Shown: positions 8,090 through 17,038, counted from the stretch's first letter. The stretch: 64,000 bases of DNA from Stagnimonas sp965279705 (GCA_965279705.1 OZ257257.1:868001-932000), one strand, 5' to 3'. Notes: generated from the letters alone by a model not told the origin. Program-made: numbers and translations.

Positions 8090-8671
8090 TTACCCAGCAA
8101 CCGGAGAAACCCCAATCAGTATTTTGTGCAGCCCGCCAACGAACAGCACATAAATCGCCAGCCCGCCGAGCACGACCACCAGATCGTTCCAGCGCGAGGC
8201 TGGCGCGCTCGGCGGCGGTGTGACATTGGCGCGGCGCTTGAGCGAGATGCGATCCGCCACCGCCCACGCCAGAAAGCCACCAAACAACAACACGTCATGC
8301 AGCCCGCCATTGGCGAGCAAGTGCGCCAGCGCCCAGAGCTTGGTGGCGATGAGCATCGGGTGCTTGGTGGCGGTGCGGATGCGCCCCGGCAGATAGGCTG
8401 CCAACAGCAGCGGGAACACCGGCAGCATCAGCAGCAGGGCGATGTGGCGCATCGTCTTGGGCGGCTGCCAGAGCCAGACCGGATTCGTCACTCGCGCCTC
8501 GCCGTAGCCGATGCAGAGCAGCACGAATCCGGCAATGGCGATGAGGCTGTAGACGCCCTTCCAGCCATTGAGGCCGAGCCTGGCGACCGCCGCCGCACGT
8601 AGGCCGGGGGCGGCAATAGCAACGGAGTGGATGCCGAGGAACAGGGCGAGACCAACGATCAACAGGGTCAT
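8090..8671 (-). CDS. NnrU family membrane protein
   Basis: A 193-residue integral membrane protein of the NnrU group, distant relatives of isoprenylcysteine methyltransferase-like membrane enzymes and known from denitrification loci. The diagnostic segment is AYLPGRIRTATKHPMLIATKLWALAHLLANG followed by GLHDVLLFGGFLAWAVADRISLKRR. About five or six helices are visible. The ATG at 8671 begins directly at the first helix (TLLIVGLALFLGIHSV); the longer frame to 8962 would run into purL. The gene is divergent from purL. No other nitrogen-oxide gene is in the window, so a denitrification role is not implied. Confidence 0.85.
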   Translation of the reverse strand: MTLLIVGLALFLGIHSVAIAAPGLRAAAVARLGLNGWKGVYSLIAIAGFVLLCIGYGEARVTNPVWLWQPPKTMRHIALLLMLPVFPLLLAAYLPGRIRTATKHPMLIATKLWALAHLLANGGLHDVLLFGGFLAWAVADRISLKRRANVTPPPSAPASRWNDLVVVLGGLAIYVLFVGGLHKILIGVSPVAG

Positions 8672-8759
8672 GGCGTGGCTTTTAGGGCTGCGGTCGGGCC
8701 AGTGTAGACGCCCCCGACTGGTAAAATCGCCGCCTGCCCGCCGATGGCTCTTCGCCACC

Positions 8760-11700
8760 ATGCCCCTGCACGTTCTCCCCAGCGCCACCGTCCTCTCCGA
8801 TTTTCGTGTGGCACGCCTGCTGGAACGGCTGAAAACCCACGCCCCGCAGCTCACCGGCCTGGTGGTGCAGGACTTCTTTCTGGTGGATGGCGAGGCCAGC
8901 ACCGCTGATTTGCGCCGCCTGCTGGGCGAGGGGCCGGACGCACTGCCCGCCGCCGACGGCACGCTCTATGTGGTGCCGCGCGTTGGCACGCTCTCGCCGT
9001 GGTCCTCCAAGGCCACCGACATCGCCAAGGTTTGTGGGCTGACGGGCGTGAAGCGCGTCGAGCTGGGCCGTGCGGTGCTGCTGACTGGCGCAGGCTCACT
9101 GCCCGATGCCGCGCTCGCCGAACTGCACGACCCGATGATGGAATCGGTGCTGAGCAGCGCACTCGATCTGGCTGGCGTGTTCGCTACTGAGCCGCCACGC
9201 GCACTGCGCAGCGTCGATGTGCTCAAGGGCGGCAAGGCCGCGCTCGAAGCGGCGAACAAGGACTGGGGCCTCGCGCTCTCGGCCGACGAGATCGACTATC
9301 TGGTGGACTACGCGGTGAAGGCCGGCAAGAACCTCACCGATGCCGAGCTGATGATGTTCGCGCAGGTCAACAGCGAGCACTGCCGCCACAAGATCTTCAA
9401 CGCCGAGTTCACGGTGGATGGCGAGACGGCCCCGCTCTCGCTGTTCCAGATGATCAAGGAGAGCTACAATGCCTCTCCCACGGGCGTGCTGTCTGCCTAT
9501 AGCGACAACTGCGCCGTGGTCGAAGGCCACACCGCGATGCGCTTCTTCCCCGAAGGCGACCGCCACTACCGCGAGCACGCGGAGCCGGTGCACATCCTCA
9601 TGAAGGTCGAGACGCACAACCACCCCACCGGCATCTCGCCGCATCCGGGTGCTGCCACCGGCGCAGGCGGCGAGATTCGTGACGAGGCGGCGACCGGCCT
9701 CGGTGGCCGCCCCAAGGCTGGGCTTTGCGGCTTCAGCGTGGCCAACCTGCGTATCCCCGGCTTCACGCAGCCTTGGGAGGTTGATCTCGGTCGTCCGACC
9801 CGCATGGCGAGTGCGCTGCAAATCATGCTCGAAGCGCCCATTGGTGCCGCCGCCTACAACAACGAGTTTGGCCGGCCTTGCCTCACAGGCTACTTCCGCA
9901 CCTACGAAGCGCTGGCCCCCGATGGCCGCAATCGCGGCTTCCACAAGCCGATCATGATTGCCGGCGGCTACGGCAACATCCGCGCCGAGCATGTGTTGAA
10001 GAAGGTGGTGGTCGAAGGCGCCGCACTCATCGTGCTCGGTGGCCCGGCGATGCTGATTGGCCTCGGTGGTGCCGCAGGTTCCTCGATGGCGACCGGAGCG
10101 CAGACCGCCGACCTCGATTTCGCCAGCGTGCAGCGTGCGAATCCAGAGTTGGAGCGCCGCTGCCAGGAAGTGGTCGATGCCTGCTGGGCACTGGGCGAGG
10201 CCAATCCCATCCTGAGCATTCACGACGTCGGCGCAGGCGGCATCAGTAACGCCTTGCCGGAGCTGGTGCACGCCGACGACCGCGGCGGCCACTTCAAGCT
10301 GCGCGATGTGCTCGCTGCTGATCCTGCACTGTCGCCGATGGAAATCTGGTGCAACGAATCGCAGGAGCGCTATGTGCTCGCGGTCGCACCGGAATCGGTC
10401 GCGCAGCTGCAAGCCGTCTGCGCCCGCGAGCGTTGCCCGATGGCGGTGGTCGGTACTGCCACAGCTGAGCAACAGCTGCGCGTCGAAGACACGCTGCTCG
10501 GCAGCGACACGGTGCAGATGCCGATGCAGGTGCTGCTCGGCAAGCCACCGCGCATGCGGCGTAGCACCACGCGCGCGCCGCAGACCTTCGCCGCACTCGA
10601 TGCCTCGCGCATCGACCCGAAAGATGCCGCTCAGCGCGTGCTGCGCCACCCCAGCGTGGCGTCGAAAAACTTCCTCATCACCATCGGCGACCGCACCGTC
10701 GGTGGGCTCACCGTGCGCGACCAGATGGTCGGCCCCTGGCAGGTGCCGGTGGCCGATTGCGCCGTCACCGCGACCGGCTTCGAGGCCACCACCGGCGAGG
10801 CGATGAGCATGGGCGAGCGCCCGGTGCTGGCCCCGCTCGATGCCCCGGCTTCGGGCCGCATGGCCGTCGGTGAGGCCATCACCAATCTCGCCGCCGCCCA
10901 CATCGCCAAGCTCAGCGACGTGCGCCTCTCTGCCAACTGGATGGCCGCCTGCGGGCAGGGCGACGAAGACGCGCGCCTGTTCGACACCGTGAAGGCCGTG
11001 GGTGCCGAACTCGCTCCCGCACTCGGCATCGCCATCCCGGTCGGCAAGGATTCGCTGTCGATGAAATCGCAGTGGACTCAAGACGGCGAGGCCAAGACGC
11101 AGACCGCGCCGCTGTCGCTGATCGTTACCGCTTTTGCACCCGTGGCCGATGTGCGCCGCTCGCTCACGCCGCAGCTCGCTGCCGAGCCTTCGACCTCACT
11201 CGTGCTGATCGATCTCGGCAATGGCAAGAACCGCATGGGCGGCAGTATCCTCGCGCAGGTCTACAACCAGGTCGGCGATGTCGCGCCTGACTTGGATGAT
11301 CCGCAGCAGCTCAAGGCCGCGTTCGCCTTGGTGCAGAAGCTCAACGCCGAAGGCCGCGTGCTGGCCTATCACGACCGCAGCGACGGCGGCCTGTTCGCGG
11401 CTGTGGTCGAGATGGCGCTGGCGGGTCGCAGCGGTGTGACCGTGCAGCTCGAAGCGCTCGGTGCAGATGCGATGGCTGCACTCTTCAACGAAGAGCTGGG
11501 CATGGTGCTGCAAGTGCGCGCTTCTGATTTAGCGGCTGTGCTGAGTGAGGCGGAAGCCACTGGGCTGAGTAGCGCCGTCATTGGTGAACCCACCGCCGAG
11601 GACTACGTGCGCTTCAAGTATGGCGCGCGCGAGTTGTTCGCCGACACACTGGAGCCGCTGCACAAAACCTGGGCCGAGACCAGCCATCGCATGGCAGCCC

Positions 11701-12593
11701 TCCGCGATCACCCGGACTGCGCGCGCGAAGAGTTCGCTGCAGTCGGTGCGCCGCACGATCCAGGTCTGAGCGTGAAGCTCACGTTTGACACGACGGTGCG
11801 CGCCCCTGCTATCGGTAAGCGACCCAAGGTGGCGATCCTGCGCGAGCAGGGTGTGAATGGGCATATCGAAATGGCCTATGCCTTCCATGCCGCCGGCTTC
11901 GAGTCGGTGGATGTGCACATGTCCGACGTGCTCGAAGGCCGTGTGCAGCTTGCCAACTTCGCCGGCTTTGCGGCCTGCGGCGGCTTCAGCTATGGCGACG
12001 TGCTGGGTGCGGGCCAAGGGTGGGCACGTACCATTCTGTTCAACGAACGCGCACGCAACGAGTTCCAGCAGTTTCTCGCCAATCCTGAACGCTTCGCGCT
12101 CGGCGTATGCAACGGCTGCCAGATGATGGCGGCGCTGCAAAGCATCGTGCCGGGTGCAGAGCAATGGCCCTTGTTCCGCAAGAACCGCAGCCAACAGTTC
12201 GAGGCGCGTTTCGGCATGGTGGAGCTGCTGCCGTCGAAAAGCCTTTTCTTCAAGGACATGGAAGGTTCGCGCCTGCCCATCGCCATCGCTCACGGTGAGG
12301 GGCGGCCCGAGTTTAAGAACACGAGCGATCTCGCCACGCTGCAAGCCAATGGTCAGGTGGCGATGCGCTTCATCACCAACACGGGGGCAGTGGCCAAGGC
12401 TTACCCCGCCAACCCCAATGGTGCAGAGCAGGGCGTGACATCGATCTGCAACGCCGACGGCCGCGTGACGATTTTGATGCCGCATCCGGAGCGCACCATT
12501 GCAGGCACCGTGGGCAGCTGGTGGCCGAAAGCCAACGGCGACAAGACGCCCTGGTTCCGGATGTTTGAAAACGCTCGCCAATGGACAAAGTGA
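8760..12593 (+). CDS. purL: Phosphoribosylformylglycinamidine synthase (large form)
   Basis: PurL converts FGAR and glutamine to FGAM with ATP, the fourth step of purine synthesis. At 1277 residues this is the single-chain proteobacterial form. It has an N-terminal PurS-like domain, a linker, two AIR-synthase-like halves (about 170-980; MMFAQVNSEHCRHKIF, VETHNHPTGISPHPGAATG, GKDSLSMK) and a C-terminal glutamine amidotransferase. The amidotransferase nucleophile is Cys1117 in LGVCNGCQMM, with MPHPERTIAG near the end. ATG 8760 (MPLHVLPS) matches the family start. TAAAAT at 8722-8727 is a plausible -10. An upstream extension from 8568 overlaps nnrU and is rejected. Confidence 0.97.
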   Translation: MPLHVLPSATVLSDFRVARLLERLKTHAPQLTGLVVQDFFLVDGEASTADLRRLLGEGPDALPAADGTLYVVPRVGTLSPWSSKATDIAKVCGLTGVKRVELGRAVLLTGAGSLPDAALAELHDPMMESVLSSALDLAGVFATEPPRALRSVDVLKGGKAALEAANKDWGLALSADEIDYLVDYAVKAGKNLTDAELMMFAQVNSEHCRHKIFNAEFTVDGETAPLSLFQMIKESYNASPTGVLSAYSDNCAVVEGHTAMRFFPEGDRHYREHAEPVHILMKVETHNHPTGISPHPGAATGAGGEIRDEAATGLGGRPKAGLCGFSVANLRIPGFTQPWEVDLGRPTRMASALQIMLEAPIGAAAYNNEFGRPCLTGYFRTYEALAPDGRNRGFHKPIMIAGGYGNIRAEHVLKKVVVEGAALIVLGGPAMLIGLGGAAGSSMATGAQTADLDFASVQRANPELERRCQEVVDACWALGEANPILSIHDVGAGGISNALPELVHADDRGGHFKLRDVLAADPALSPMEIWCNESQERYVLAVAPESVAQLQAVCARERCPMAVVGTATAEQQLRVEDTLLGSDTVQMPMQVLLGKPPRMRRSTTRAPQTFAALDASRIDPKDAAQRVLRHPSVASKNFLITIGDRTVGGLTVRDQMVGPWQVPVADCAVTATGFEATTGEAMSMGERPVLAPLDAPASGRMAVGEAITNLAAAHIAKLSDVRLSANWMAACGQGDEDARLFDTVKAVGAELAPALGIAIPVGKDSLSMKSQWTQDGEAKTQTAPLSLIVTAFAPVADVRRSLTPQLAAEPSTSLVLIDLGNGKNRMGGSILAQVYNQVGDVAPDLDDPQQLKAAFALVQKLNAEGRVLAYHDRSDGGLFAAVVEMALAGRSGVTVQLEALGADAMAALFNEELGMVLQVRASDLAAVLSEAEATGLSSAVIGEPTAEDYVRFKYGARELFADTLEPLHKTWAETSHRMAALRDHPDCAREEFAAVGAPHDPGLSVKLTFDTTVRAPAIGKRPKVAILREQGVNGHIEMAYAFHAAGFESVDVHMSDVLEGRVQLANFAGFAACGGFSYGDVLGAGQGWARTILFNERARNEFQQFLANPERFALGVCNGCQMMAALQSIVPGAEQWPLFRKNRSQQFEARFGMVELLPSKSLFFKDMEGSRLPIAIAHGEGRPEFKNTSDLATLQANGQVAMRFITNTGAVAKAYPANPNGAEQGVTSICNADGRVTILMPHPERTIAGTVGSWWPKANGDKTPWFRMFENARQWTK

Positions 12594-12680
12594 GCTTTGC
12601 ATCCGGCGCCGACTCGCCTTGCCAGCTGTTCCACGGCGGGGTGGCTCGCGCGTCGCCATGTTTGAAAGCGCGCGCCAATG
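12561..12680. repeat. 23-bp imperfect direct repeat flanking the purL/haemoglobin junction
   Basis: The last codons of purL (12561-12583) and the sequence running into the next gene's start (12658-12680) match at 21 of 23 bases: atgtttgaaa, one mismatch, cgc, one mismatch, cgccaatg. The first copy encodes the PurL C-terminus MFENARQ and the second would encode MFESARQ. The second copy supplies the ATG of the haemoglobin gene. The 74 bases between the copies contain no recognised element. It may be a remnant of a short tandem duplication. Confidence 0.7.
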
Positions 12681-13064
12681 AATGAAGTAACGCTGTTCGA
12701 TCAGCTCGGCGGCGAGCCCGGTGTGCGCAAGCTGGTAGATGCGTTCTACGATCACATGGATGCCGATGCTGCCTATGCGGGCATCCGCGCGATGCACCCG
12801 CCGCAGCTCGACGGCTCGCGCGACAAGCTGTTCTGGTTCTTGTGCGGCTGGAGCGGCGGGCCGCAGCATTTTCAGCAGCGCTTCGGCCATCCGCGACTGC
12901 GAGCCAGGCATATGCCGTTTGCGATTGGGACGAGCGAACGCGATCAGTGGCTGGATTGCATGGCCATCGCCGCGAAATCTTGCGAATTGCTGGAAACGAC
13001 ACATCTCGCCTTGTGGCCTGCGCTATCCGGCTTGGCGGACTGGATGCAAAATCAGGCGAACTAG
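12678..13064 (+). CDS. Truncated haemoglobin, group II (TrHbO-like)
   Basis: A 128-residue 2-over-2 globin. LFDQLGGEPGVRKLVDAFYDHM is the family N-terminus. LFWFLCGWSGGPQHFQQRFGHPRL followed by RARHMPFAIG is the group II signature, with His78 as proximal haem ligand and Trp58 in the group II Trp-Gly position. The C-terminus carries LALWPALSG. Such proteins bind O2 or NO and are linked to redox or nitrosative stress. The gene lies 84 bases after purL on the same strand and ends at a strong hairpin terminator shared with mlaA. Confidence 0.93.
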   Translation: MNEVTLFDQLGGEPGVRKLVDAFYDHMDADAAYAGIRAMHPPQLDGSRDKLFWFLCGWSGGPQHFQQRFGHPRLRARHMPFAIGTSERDQWLDCMAIAAKSCELLETTHLALWPALSGLADWMQNQAN

Positions 13065-13078
13065 GCTACGGCATGCAC

Positions 13079-13105
13079 AAAAAAGCCCGCATTGCGGGCT
13101 TTTTC
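13079..13105. terminator. Bidirectional intrinsic terminator between trHb and mlaA
   Basis: AAAAGCCCGC (13081-13090), a three-base loop ATT, and GCGGGCTTTTT form a 10-bp perfect stem flanked by A and T tracts. It works in both directions, ending the rightward haemoglobin transcript and the leftward mla operon, whose last stop codon begins at 13106. Confidence 0.9.
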
Positions 13106-13834
13106 TTATTCGTCGTCATCCACGCCGTAGAGCAGTGCCTTGGGCGGCGAACCGTCGTAGACCTTGTTCAGGCGGTTTTGAAGATAGGCCGTGCGAAGAA
13201 AGATATACGGGTCGATAGCACCATCAAGCAGTGCGTCTGCACCCAACAATTGTGTGCGGATGCTGACCAGATTGAGCGCGGTGGCGCCATAAAAAAGCCC
13301 ATCCTCATCGCTGTTGTTCTGCTGCACGTAGTACAGCGGATTGGTGACGTAGTCCGCTCCGCGCCCGATCAGGTCGCGACCGTTGGAGGGGCCGAGGAAC
13401 GGCAGCATGAGATAGGCGCCCGTGCCCACGCCCCAGTAACCCAATGTCTGACCAAAGTCTTCGTCATGCCGAGGCAGGCCGGCCTTGGTGGCGACATCCA
13501 TCAAGCCGGCAAAACCTGCCGTGGAGTTGATCAAAAAACGCCCGGTATCGGATGTCGCCTGCAAGAACTTGCCCTGCAACACGCCATTGACGATGGTGAT
13601 CGGCTCGCTGAGGTTGCTGAAAAAATTGATCACACCTTTCTGCGCAATGTCCGGCACCACAGCCTTGTAGCTCTTCGCCACCGGCTTCAATACATAACGA
13701 TCAGCCCCGCGATTGAACGAAAACACCGCACGATTCACCGGCTCCAGAGGATCGGAGGGTTGGTCGGGCGGCAGCGTGGCGCAAGCGCTCAGAGTTGCGA
13801 CAGCGGCCAGAAGGGCGAGGCGTGACGTGGTCAT
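13106..13834 (-). CDS. mlaA: MlaA/VacJ outer-membrane phospholipid-removing lipoprotein
   Basis: MlaA sits in the outer membrane with porins, takes misplaced phospholipids from the outer leaflet and passes them to MlaC. The 242-residue precursor has a signal peptide with lipobox LSAC (mature Cys18). It then carries the family blocks DPLEPVNRAVFSFNRGAD, FFSNLSEPITIVNG, FLINSTAGFAGL, EDFGQTLGYWGVG and YLMLPFLGPSNGRD. Its ATG overlaps the mlaB stop (ATGA). It is the last gene of the mla operon, unlike E. coli where mlaA is unlinked. Confidence 0.95.
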   Translation of the reverse strand: MTTSRLALLAAVATLSACATLPPDQPSDPLEPVNRAVFSFNRGADRYVLKPVAKSYKAVVPDIAQKGVINFFSNLSEPITIVNGVLQGKFLQATSDTGRFLINSTAGFAGLMDVATKAGLPRHDEDFGQTLGYWGVGTGAYLMLPFLGPSNGRDLIGRGADYVTNPLYYVQQNNSDEDGLFYGATALNLVSIRTQLLGADALLDGAIDPYIFLRTAYLQNRLNKVYDGSPPKALLYGVDDDE

Positions 13835-14088
13835 GACTGAGGTTCTAGAAGAAATGCGTCAACGCCAAAGAAAGTGGCAAGAGTCACCAGCTTGGGGGGT
13901 GCCTGCACGAACTGCAAGGTTTTGCCAGCGGCTTGCGCACGGCGCTTCAGCTCCAGCAGCAAGGCGACGCCAGCACTGTCAACGCGACCGATGCTTGAGA
14001 GATCAACACGACCCGCGTCGATGTAGCGCTTGGCCTGCGCGAGCACGGCAGGTGTGCACTCTTGCGTCCAGTCGCCTTCGGCGCGCAT
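13831..14088 (-). CDS. mlaB: MlaB-like STAS-domain protein
   Basis: A small cytoplasmic STAS protein of 85 residues that binds MlaF in the Mla ABC complex and is needed for its assembly and activity. The STAS core reads VDLSSIGRVDSAGVALLLELKRRA, with the conserved DSAG loop, and the C-terminal helix is LATFFGVDAFLL. ATG 14088 is chosen because the longer frame to 14160 overlaps mlaC and adds a Lys/Pro/Ser stretch without similarity. The start lies four bases after the mlaC stop, and the stop overlaps the mlaA start. Confidence 0.88.
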   Translation of the reverse strand: MRAEGDWTQECTPAVLAQAKRYIDAGRVDLSSIGRVDSAGVALLLELKRRAQAAGKTLQFVQAPPKLVTLATFFGVDAFLLEPQS

Positions 14089-14092
14089 GGCT

Positions 14093-14713
14093 TTAGGTTC
14101 CCTTTTCGGCGGCTTGCTTGACGATCTCGCCGGTTTCGACGCGGGTAATGAGCGCGTCAAGACCGTTTTTCTTGATCTCTTCGTTGAACTGGCTGCGGAA
14201 GTTGGTGACGAGCGAGAGGTTCTCGAGAATCACGTCGTAAACCTTCCAGTCGTTGTCGACCAGCTGCATCGAAAAGCCAACCGAAATCGGCTTGCCAACC
14301 TTGCGCGTCAGCTCGGCCTTGACGGTCACATCTGTTTCGCCACCGGCCAGACGCAAGGGCTGGAACTTGGCATCGACGCTGTCGTAGTTATCGAGCAGGG
14401 CATCGGCGTAGTTGCGAATCAGCGAGTTCTTGAAGGCGCTGGTGAAGCGCGTGCGCTGCTCTGGCGTGGCAGCCTTCCAGTTGCGTCCCAGCACCAGCTT
14501 GGCAATGCCCTGCACGTCGAAACGCGGCACCAGAACCTGATCCACCACCGCGTAAAACTTGGTCTTGTCGGCGGCGTAGGCGGCGTGGTTCGCGGCAATC
14601 AGCGCGCGCATCTTCTCCGTTGTGTCTTTCACGGCAACGTCGGGCGGCACCGGGGCTGCCTGTGCGGCACCCAAACCCAAGAGCAGAAACAGGGGTAACC
14701 AGAACTTTTTCAT
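14093..14713 (-). CDS. mlaC: MlaC periplasmic phospholipid-binding protein
   Basis: MlaC shuttles phospholipid between MlaA and the MlaFEDB complex across the periplasm. The 206-residue precursor has a signal peptide (KKFWLPLFLLLGLGAAQAA). It has the Ttg2D/MlaC blocks VDQVLVPRFDVQGIAKLVLG, WKAATPEQRTRFTSAFKNSL and DNDWKVYDVILENLSLVTNFRSQF. GGAGG precedes the ATG at 14713 by six bases and fixes the start. A TTG upstream lies inside that ribosome-binding site. A 58-base gap separates it from mlaD. Confidence 0.95.
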   Translation of the reverse strand: MKKFWLPLFLLLGLGAAQAAPVPPDVAVKDTTEKMRALIAANHAAYAADKTKFYAVVDQVLVPRFDVQGIAKLVLGRNWKAATPEQRTRFTSAFKNSLIRNYADALLDNYDSVDAKFQPLRLAGGETDVTVKAELTRKVGKPISVGFSMQLVDNDWKVYDVILENLSLVTNFRSQFNEEIKKNGLDALITRVETGEIVKQAAEKGT

Positions 14714-14771
14714 TGTTGCCTCCAAAACCAGAACATCAAATGCGCGGCTGCTGGCCGTGCCGTGTATTACG

Positions 14772-15302
14772 TTACTTCGTGCCCGCCGGTTTCATCGAGT
14801 CGGCAAGTTTATTCAAGGCGTCTGCGAGTTTCGTGTCTTCCTTCTTCTCACTCATCGAAGACACAAACTGGCCAATCAGATTTTCAAGCACTAGGGCAGA
14901 CTGCGTGAGCTGGATGCGGCTGCCATCTTTCAAGGACTCTTCATCACCGCCCGGCTCCAAGCCGATGTATTGCTCGCCCAGAAGACCGGCGGTGAGGATC
15001 TTCGCGTTGGAATCTTTCGGGATAGTGGAGTAGCTCTTGCTCAATTCAAGAGTGACCACGGCCTGGAAGCTGTTGGCATCGACGGCGATGTTCTGCACGC
15101 GGCCAATGGTGACGCCGGCGATCTTCACGGCGTTGCCGGTCGAGAGCTTGCCGATGTTCTCGAAGTTGGCGGTGACGCGGTAGCTGCCTTCCTTGCCGCC
15201 GACATCTTTCAAGCTCGCGACGCGCAGTGTAAGAACCAGCACGGCAGCGACACCGAGGCAGACGAAGAAACCGACGAGGATTTCGAGAGAGCGGGATTGC
15301 AT
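14772..15302 (-). CDS. mlaD: MlaD MCE-domain substrate-binding subunit
   Basis: MlaD is anchored in the inner membrane by its N-terminal helix (LEILVGFFVCLGVAAVLVLTL) and forms a hexameric lipid-binding ring on MlaE. The MCE domain occupies about residues 38-120 (YRVTANFENIGKLSTGNAVKIAGVTIGRV, LLGEQYIGLEPGG). The C-terminal helix is about 135-176. At 176 residues it has the usual single-MCE length. It lies 27 bases after mlaE and 58 before mlaC in the mla operon. Confidence 0.96.
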   Translation of the reverse strand: MQSRSLEILVGFFVCLGVAAVLVLTLRVASLKDVGGKEGSYRVTANFENIGKLSTGNAVKIAGVTIGRVQNIAVDANSFQAVVTLELSKSYSTIPKDSNAKILTAGLLGEQYIGLEPGGDEESLKDGSRIQLTQSALVLENLIGQFVSSMSEKKEDTKLADALNKLADSMKPAGTK

Positions 15303-15329
15303 GAGAGTGATCCTTGAGTCTGCTACTGA

Positions 15330-16085
15330 CTAGAACATGAATGCGGTGAGGATGAAGTCCAGCGCCAGAACAGCCAGCGAGGAGATCACGACGGTATTGG
15401 TGGTGGCGCGTGCAACGCCTGCGGAGGTGGGCGCGGCGTGATAGCCCTGATACACCGCGATCCAGGAACAGGCCGCGCCGAAGACCAGGGTCTTGATGAG
15501 CGCATCGCGGATGTCGTCGCCATGCAGCACTTCGTGGATGCCCGCCCAGTACGAGCCTGCGTCGACACCCAGCAAGCTGACACCGATGGCATGGCCGCCC
15601 GCCACACCAATGGCCATGACGGTGAAGATGAAGCTCAGCAACGGCATCGAAATTAGGCCCGCGAGAAAACGCGGTGCAATCACGCGCTTGACCGGATCGA
15701 CCGCCATCATCTCCATGCCGCTGAGCTGGTCGGTGGCCTTCATCAGGCCAATTTCAGCGGCCAGTGCCGAGCCGGCGCGACCTGCGAACAGCAGGGCCGT
15801 GACGACGGGCCCGAACTCGCGCACGACAGACAGTGCGATGGCCACACCGAGCGAGTCACCTGCACCAAACACTTGGAGCGTGCGATAGAACTGCAAGGCC
15901 AGCACCATGCCGATGAAGCTGCCCGAGAGCACGACGATGACCAGCGACAAGACGCCCACCGAATAGAGCTGCTGCGCCATCAATCGCGGCCGCACCAAGG
16001 CCGAGGGGATGGCAGCAATGATGGTGAACAGGAAGAACAGGGCGCGGCCGATGCCTTGCAAATAATTGCCCAAGACGCCGATCAT
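15330..16085 (-). CDS. mlaE: MlaE ABC transporter permease
   Basis: The inner-membrane permease of the Mla phospholipid transporter, 251 residues with about five helices. Family blocks are SFIGMVLALQFYRTLQVFGA, VVREFGPVVTALLFAGRAGSALAAEIGLMKAT, DQLSGMEMMAVDPVKRVIAPRFLAG and CYQGY-like AVYQGYHA. ATG 16085 overlaps the mlaF stop (ATGA), which fixes the start. The longer open frame to 16181 is entirely within mlaF. Confidence 0.96.
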   Translation of the reverse strand: MIGVLGNYLQGIGRALFFLFTIIAAIPSALVRPRLMAQQLYSVGVLSLVIVVLSGSFIGMVLALQFYRTLQVFGAGDSLGVAIALSVVREFGPVVTALLFAGRAGSALAAEIGLMKATDQLSGMEMMAVDPVKRVIAPRFLAGLISMPLLSFIFTVMAIGVAGGHAIGVSLLGVDAGSYWAGIHEVLHGDDIRDALIKTLVFGAACSWIAVYQGYHAAPTSAGVARATTNTVVISSLAVLALDFILTAFMF

Positions 16086-16909
16086 GATTTCGCTCCCAGC
16101 AGATCTTCGGCATAGGGCAGGGCCTTGTAGTGAAAAGGCACGGGGCCGTCGGGCTCGCCCTGAAGGAACTGCTGCACCCATTCGCTCTGATTGGCGCGCA
16201 CCTCGTTGGCGCTGCCCTTGCCCAGCACTTTGCCGCCGGAGATCACATAGGCGTAATCGCTGATCGACAGCACTTCGTTGACGTCATGCGAGACGACGAT
16301 GCTGGTCAGACCCAGCGCATCGTTCAGGGCACGAATGAGGCGCATCAAGACGCCCATGCTGATCGGATCCTGACCAGTGAAGGGTTCGTCATACATCACC
16401 AGTTGCGGGTCGAGCGAGATGGCGCGTGCCAAGGCCACGCGCCGGCTCATGCCACCAGAGAGTTCTTCGGGATACAGATCGCGCGCACCGCGCAGGCCGA
16501 CGGCGTTGAGCTTCATCAGCACCAAGTCGCGGATCATCGATTCCGGCAGTTTGGTGTGTTCGCGCAGCGGGAAGGCGACGTTGTCGAAAACGGTGAGATC
16601 GGTGAGCAGGGCGCCGTTCTGGAATAGCATGCCCATGCGCTTGCGCATCTCGAACAACTGGCGGCGCGACTGCTTGTGCACATCGACACCATCGAACGTG
16701 ACGGTGCCAGCACCCGGCTGCCATTGCCCGCCGATCAGGCGCAGCAACGTGGTCTTGCCGGTGCCGGAGGGCCCCATGATGGCGGTGATCTTGCCGCGTG
16801 GGATGTCGAGATCGACACCGTCGTAGATGACTCGCGTGCCATGTGAAAAGCGGAGTCCACGCACGCTCACTAGTGTGCTGCTGAGTGCTTCGGTCGAGAG
16901 CGTCGTCAT
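16082..16909 (-). CDS. mlaF: MlaF ABC transporter ATPase
   Basis: The cytoplasmic ATPase that powers the Mla system, 275 residues. Walker A is GPSGTGKTT (residues 46-54), the Q-loop region is MLFQNGALLTDLTVFDNV, the signature is ELSGGMSRRVALARAI, Walker B is LVMYDEPFTGQDP and the H-loop is VVSHDVNE. The C-terminal tail, which holds the partner subunit in MlaF, is present (QQFLQGEPDGPVPFHYK). ATG 16909 is used rather than an upstream TTG at 16933. First gene of the operon mlaFEDCBA, divergent from a lipoprotein gene. Confidence 0.96.
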   Translation of the reverse strand: MTTLSTEALSSTLVSVRGLRFSHGTRVIYDGVDLDIPRGKITAIMGPSGTGKTTLLRLIGGQWQPGAGTVTFDGVDVHKQSRRQLFEMRKRMGMLFQNGALLTDLTVFDNVAFPLREHTKLPESMIRDLVLMKLNAVGLRGARDLYPEELSGGMSRRVALARAISLDPQLVMYDEPFTGQDPISMGVLMRLIRALNDALGLTSIVVSHDVNEVLSISDYAYVISGGKVLGKGSANEVRANQSEWVQQFLQGEPDGPVPFHYKALPYAEDLLGAKS

Positions 16910-17020
16910 GCTGAGTAGCGCAGGTGAGGTCAACGTATGGATGCGATTGGCGTTGTAATAGCAGTTGAACGGAACGCCTCGTTCAGCATTCTAAGCGATA
17001 CCTTTTGACTAGCCTTATCC

Positions 17021-17038
17021 GCCGACATTCCTGTCGGC
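17021..17038. other. 7-bp hairpin upstream of the small lipoprotein gene
   Basis: GCCGACA-TTCC-TGTCGGC is a perfect 7-bp stem in the 163-base gap between mlaF and the lipoprotein gene, 35 bases before that gene's ATG. TTGACT at 17005-17010 lies just upstream and could be a -35. The hairpin could be an operator or a leader structure. It has no U-tract, so it is not a terminator. Confidence 0.35.

Noticed and set aside
9096..11081. 661-codon open frame on the minus strand
   Set aside because: It is fully antisense to purL, composed of His/Gly/Arg-rich shadow sequence, and has no family motif. Long antisense frames are common in GC-rich genes.
12594..12677. Possible attachment site or small mobile element between the purL repeats
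   Set aside because: No integrase, tRNA or phage genes nearby, and the repeat is imperfect and short. A simple duplication is enough.
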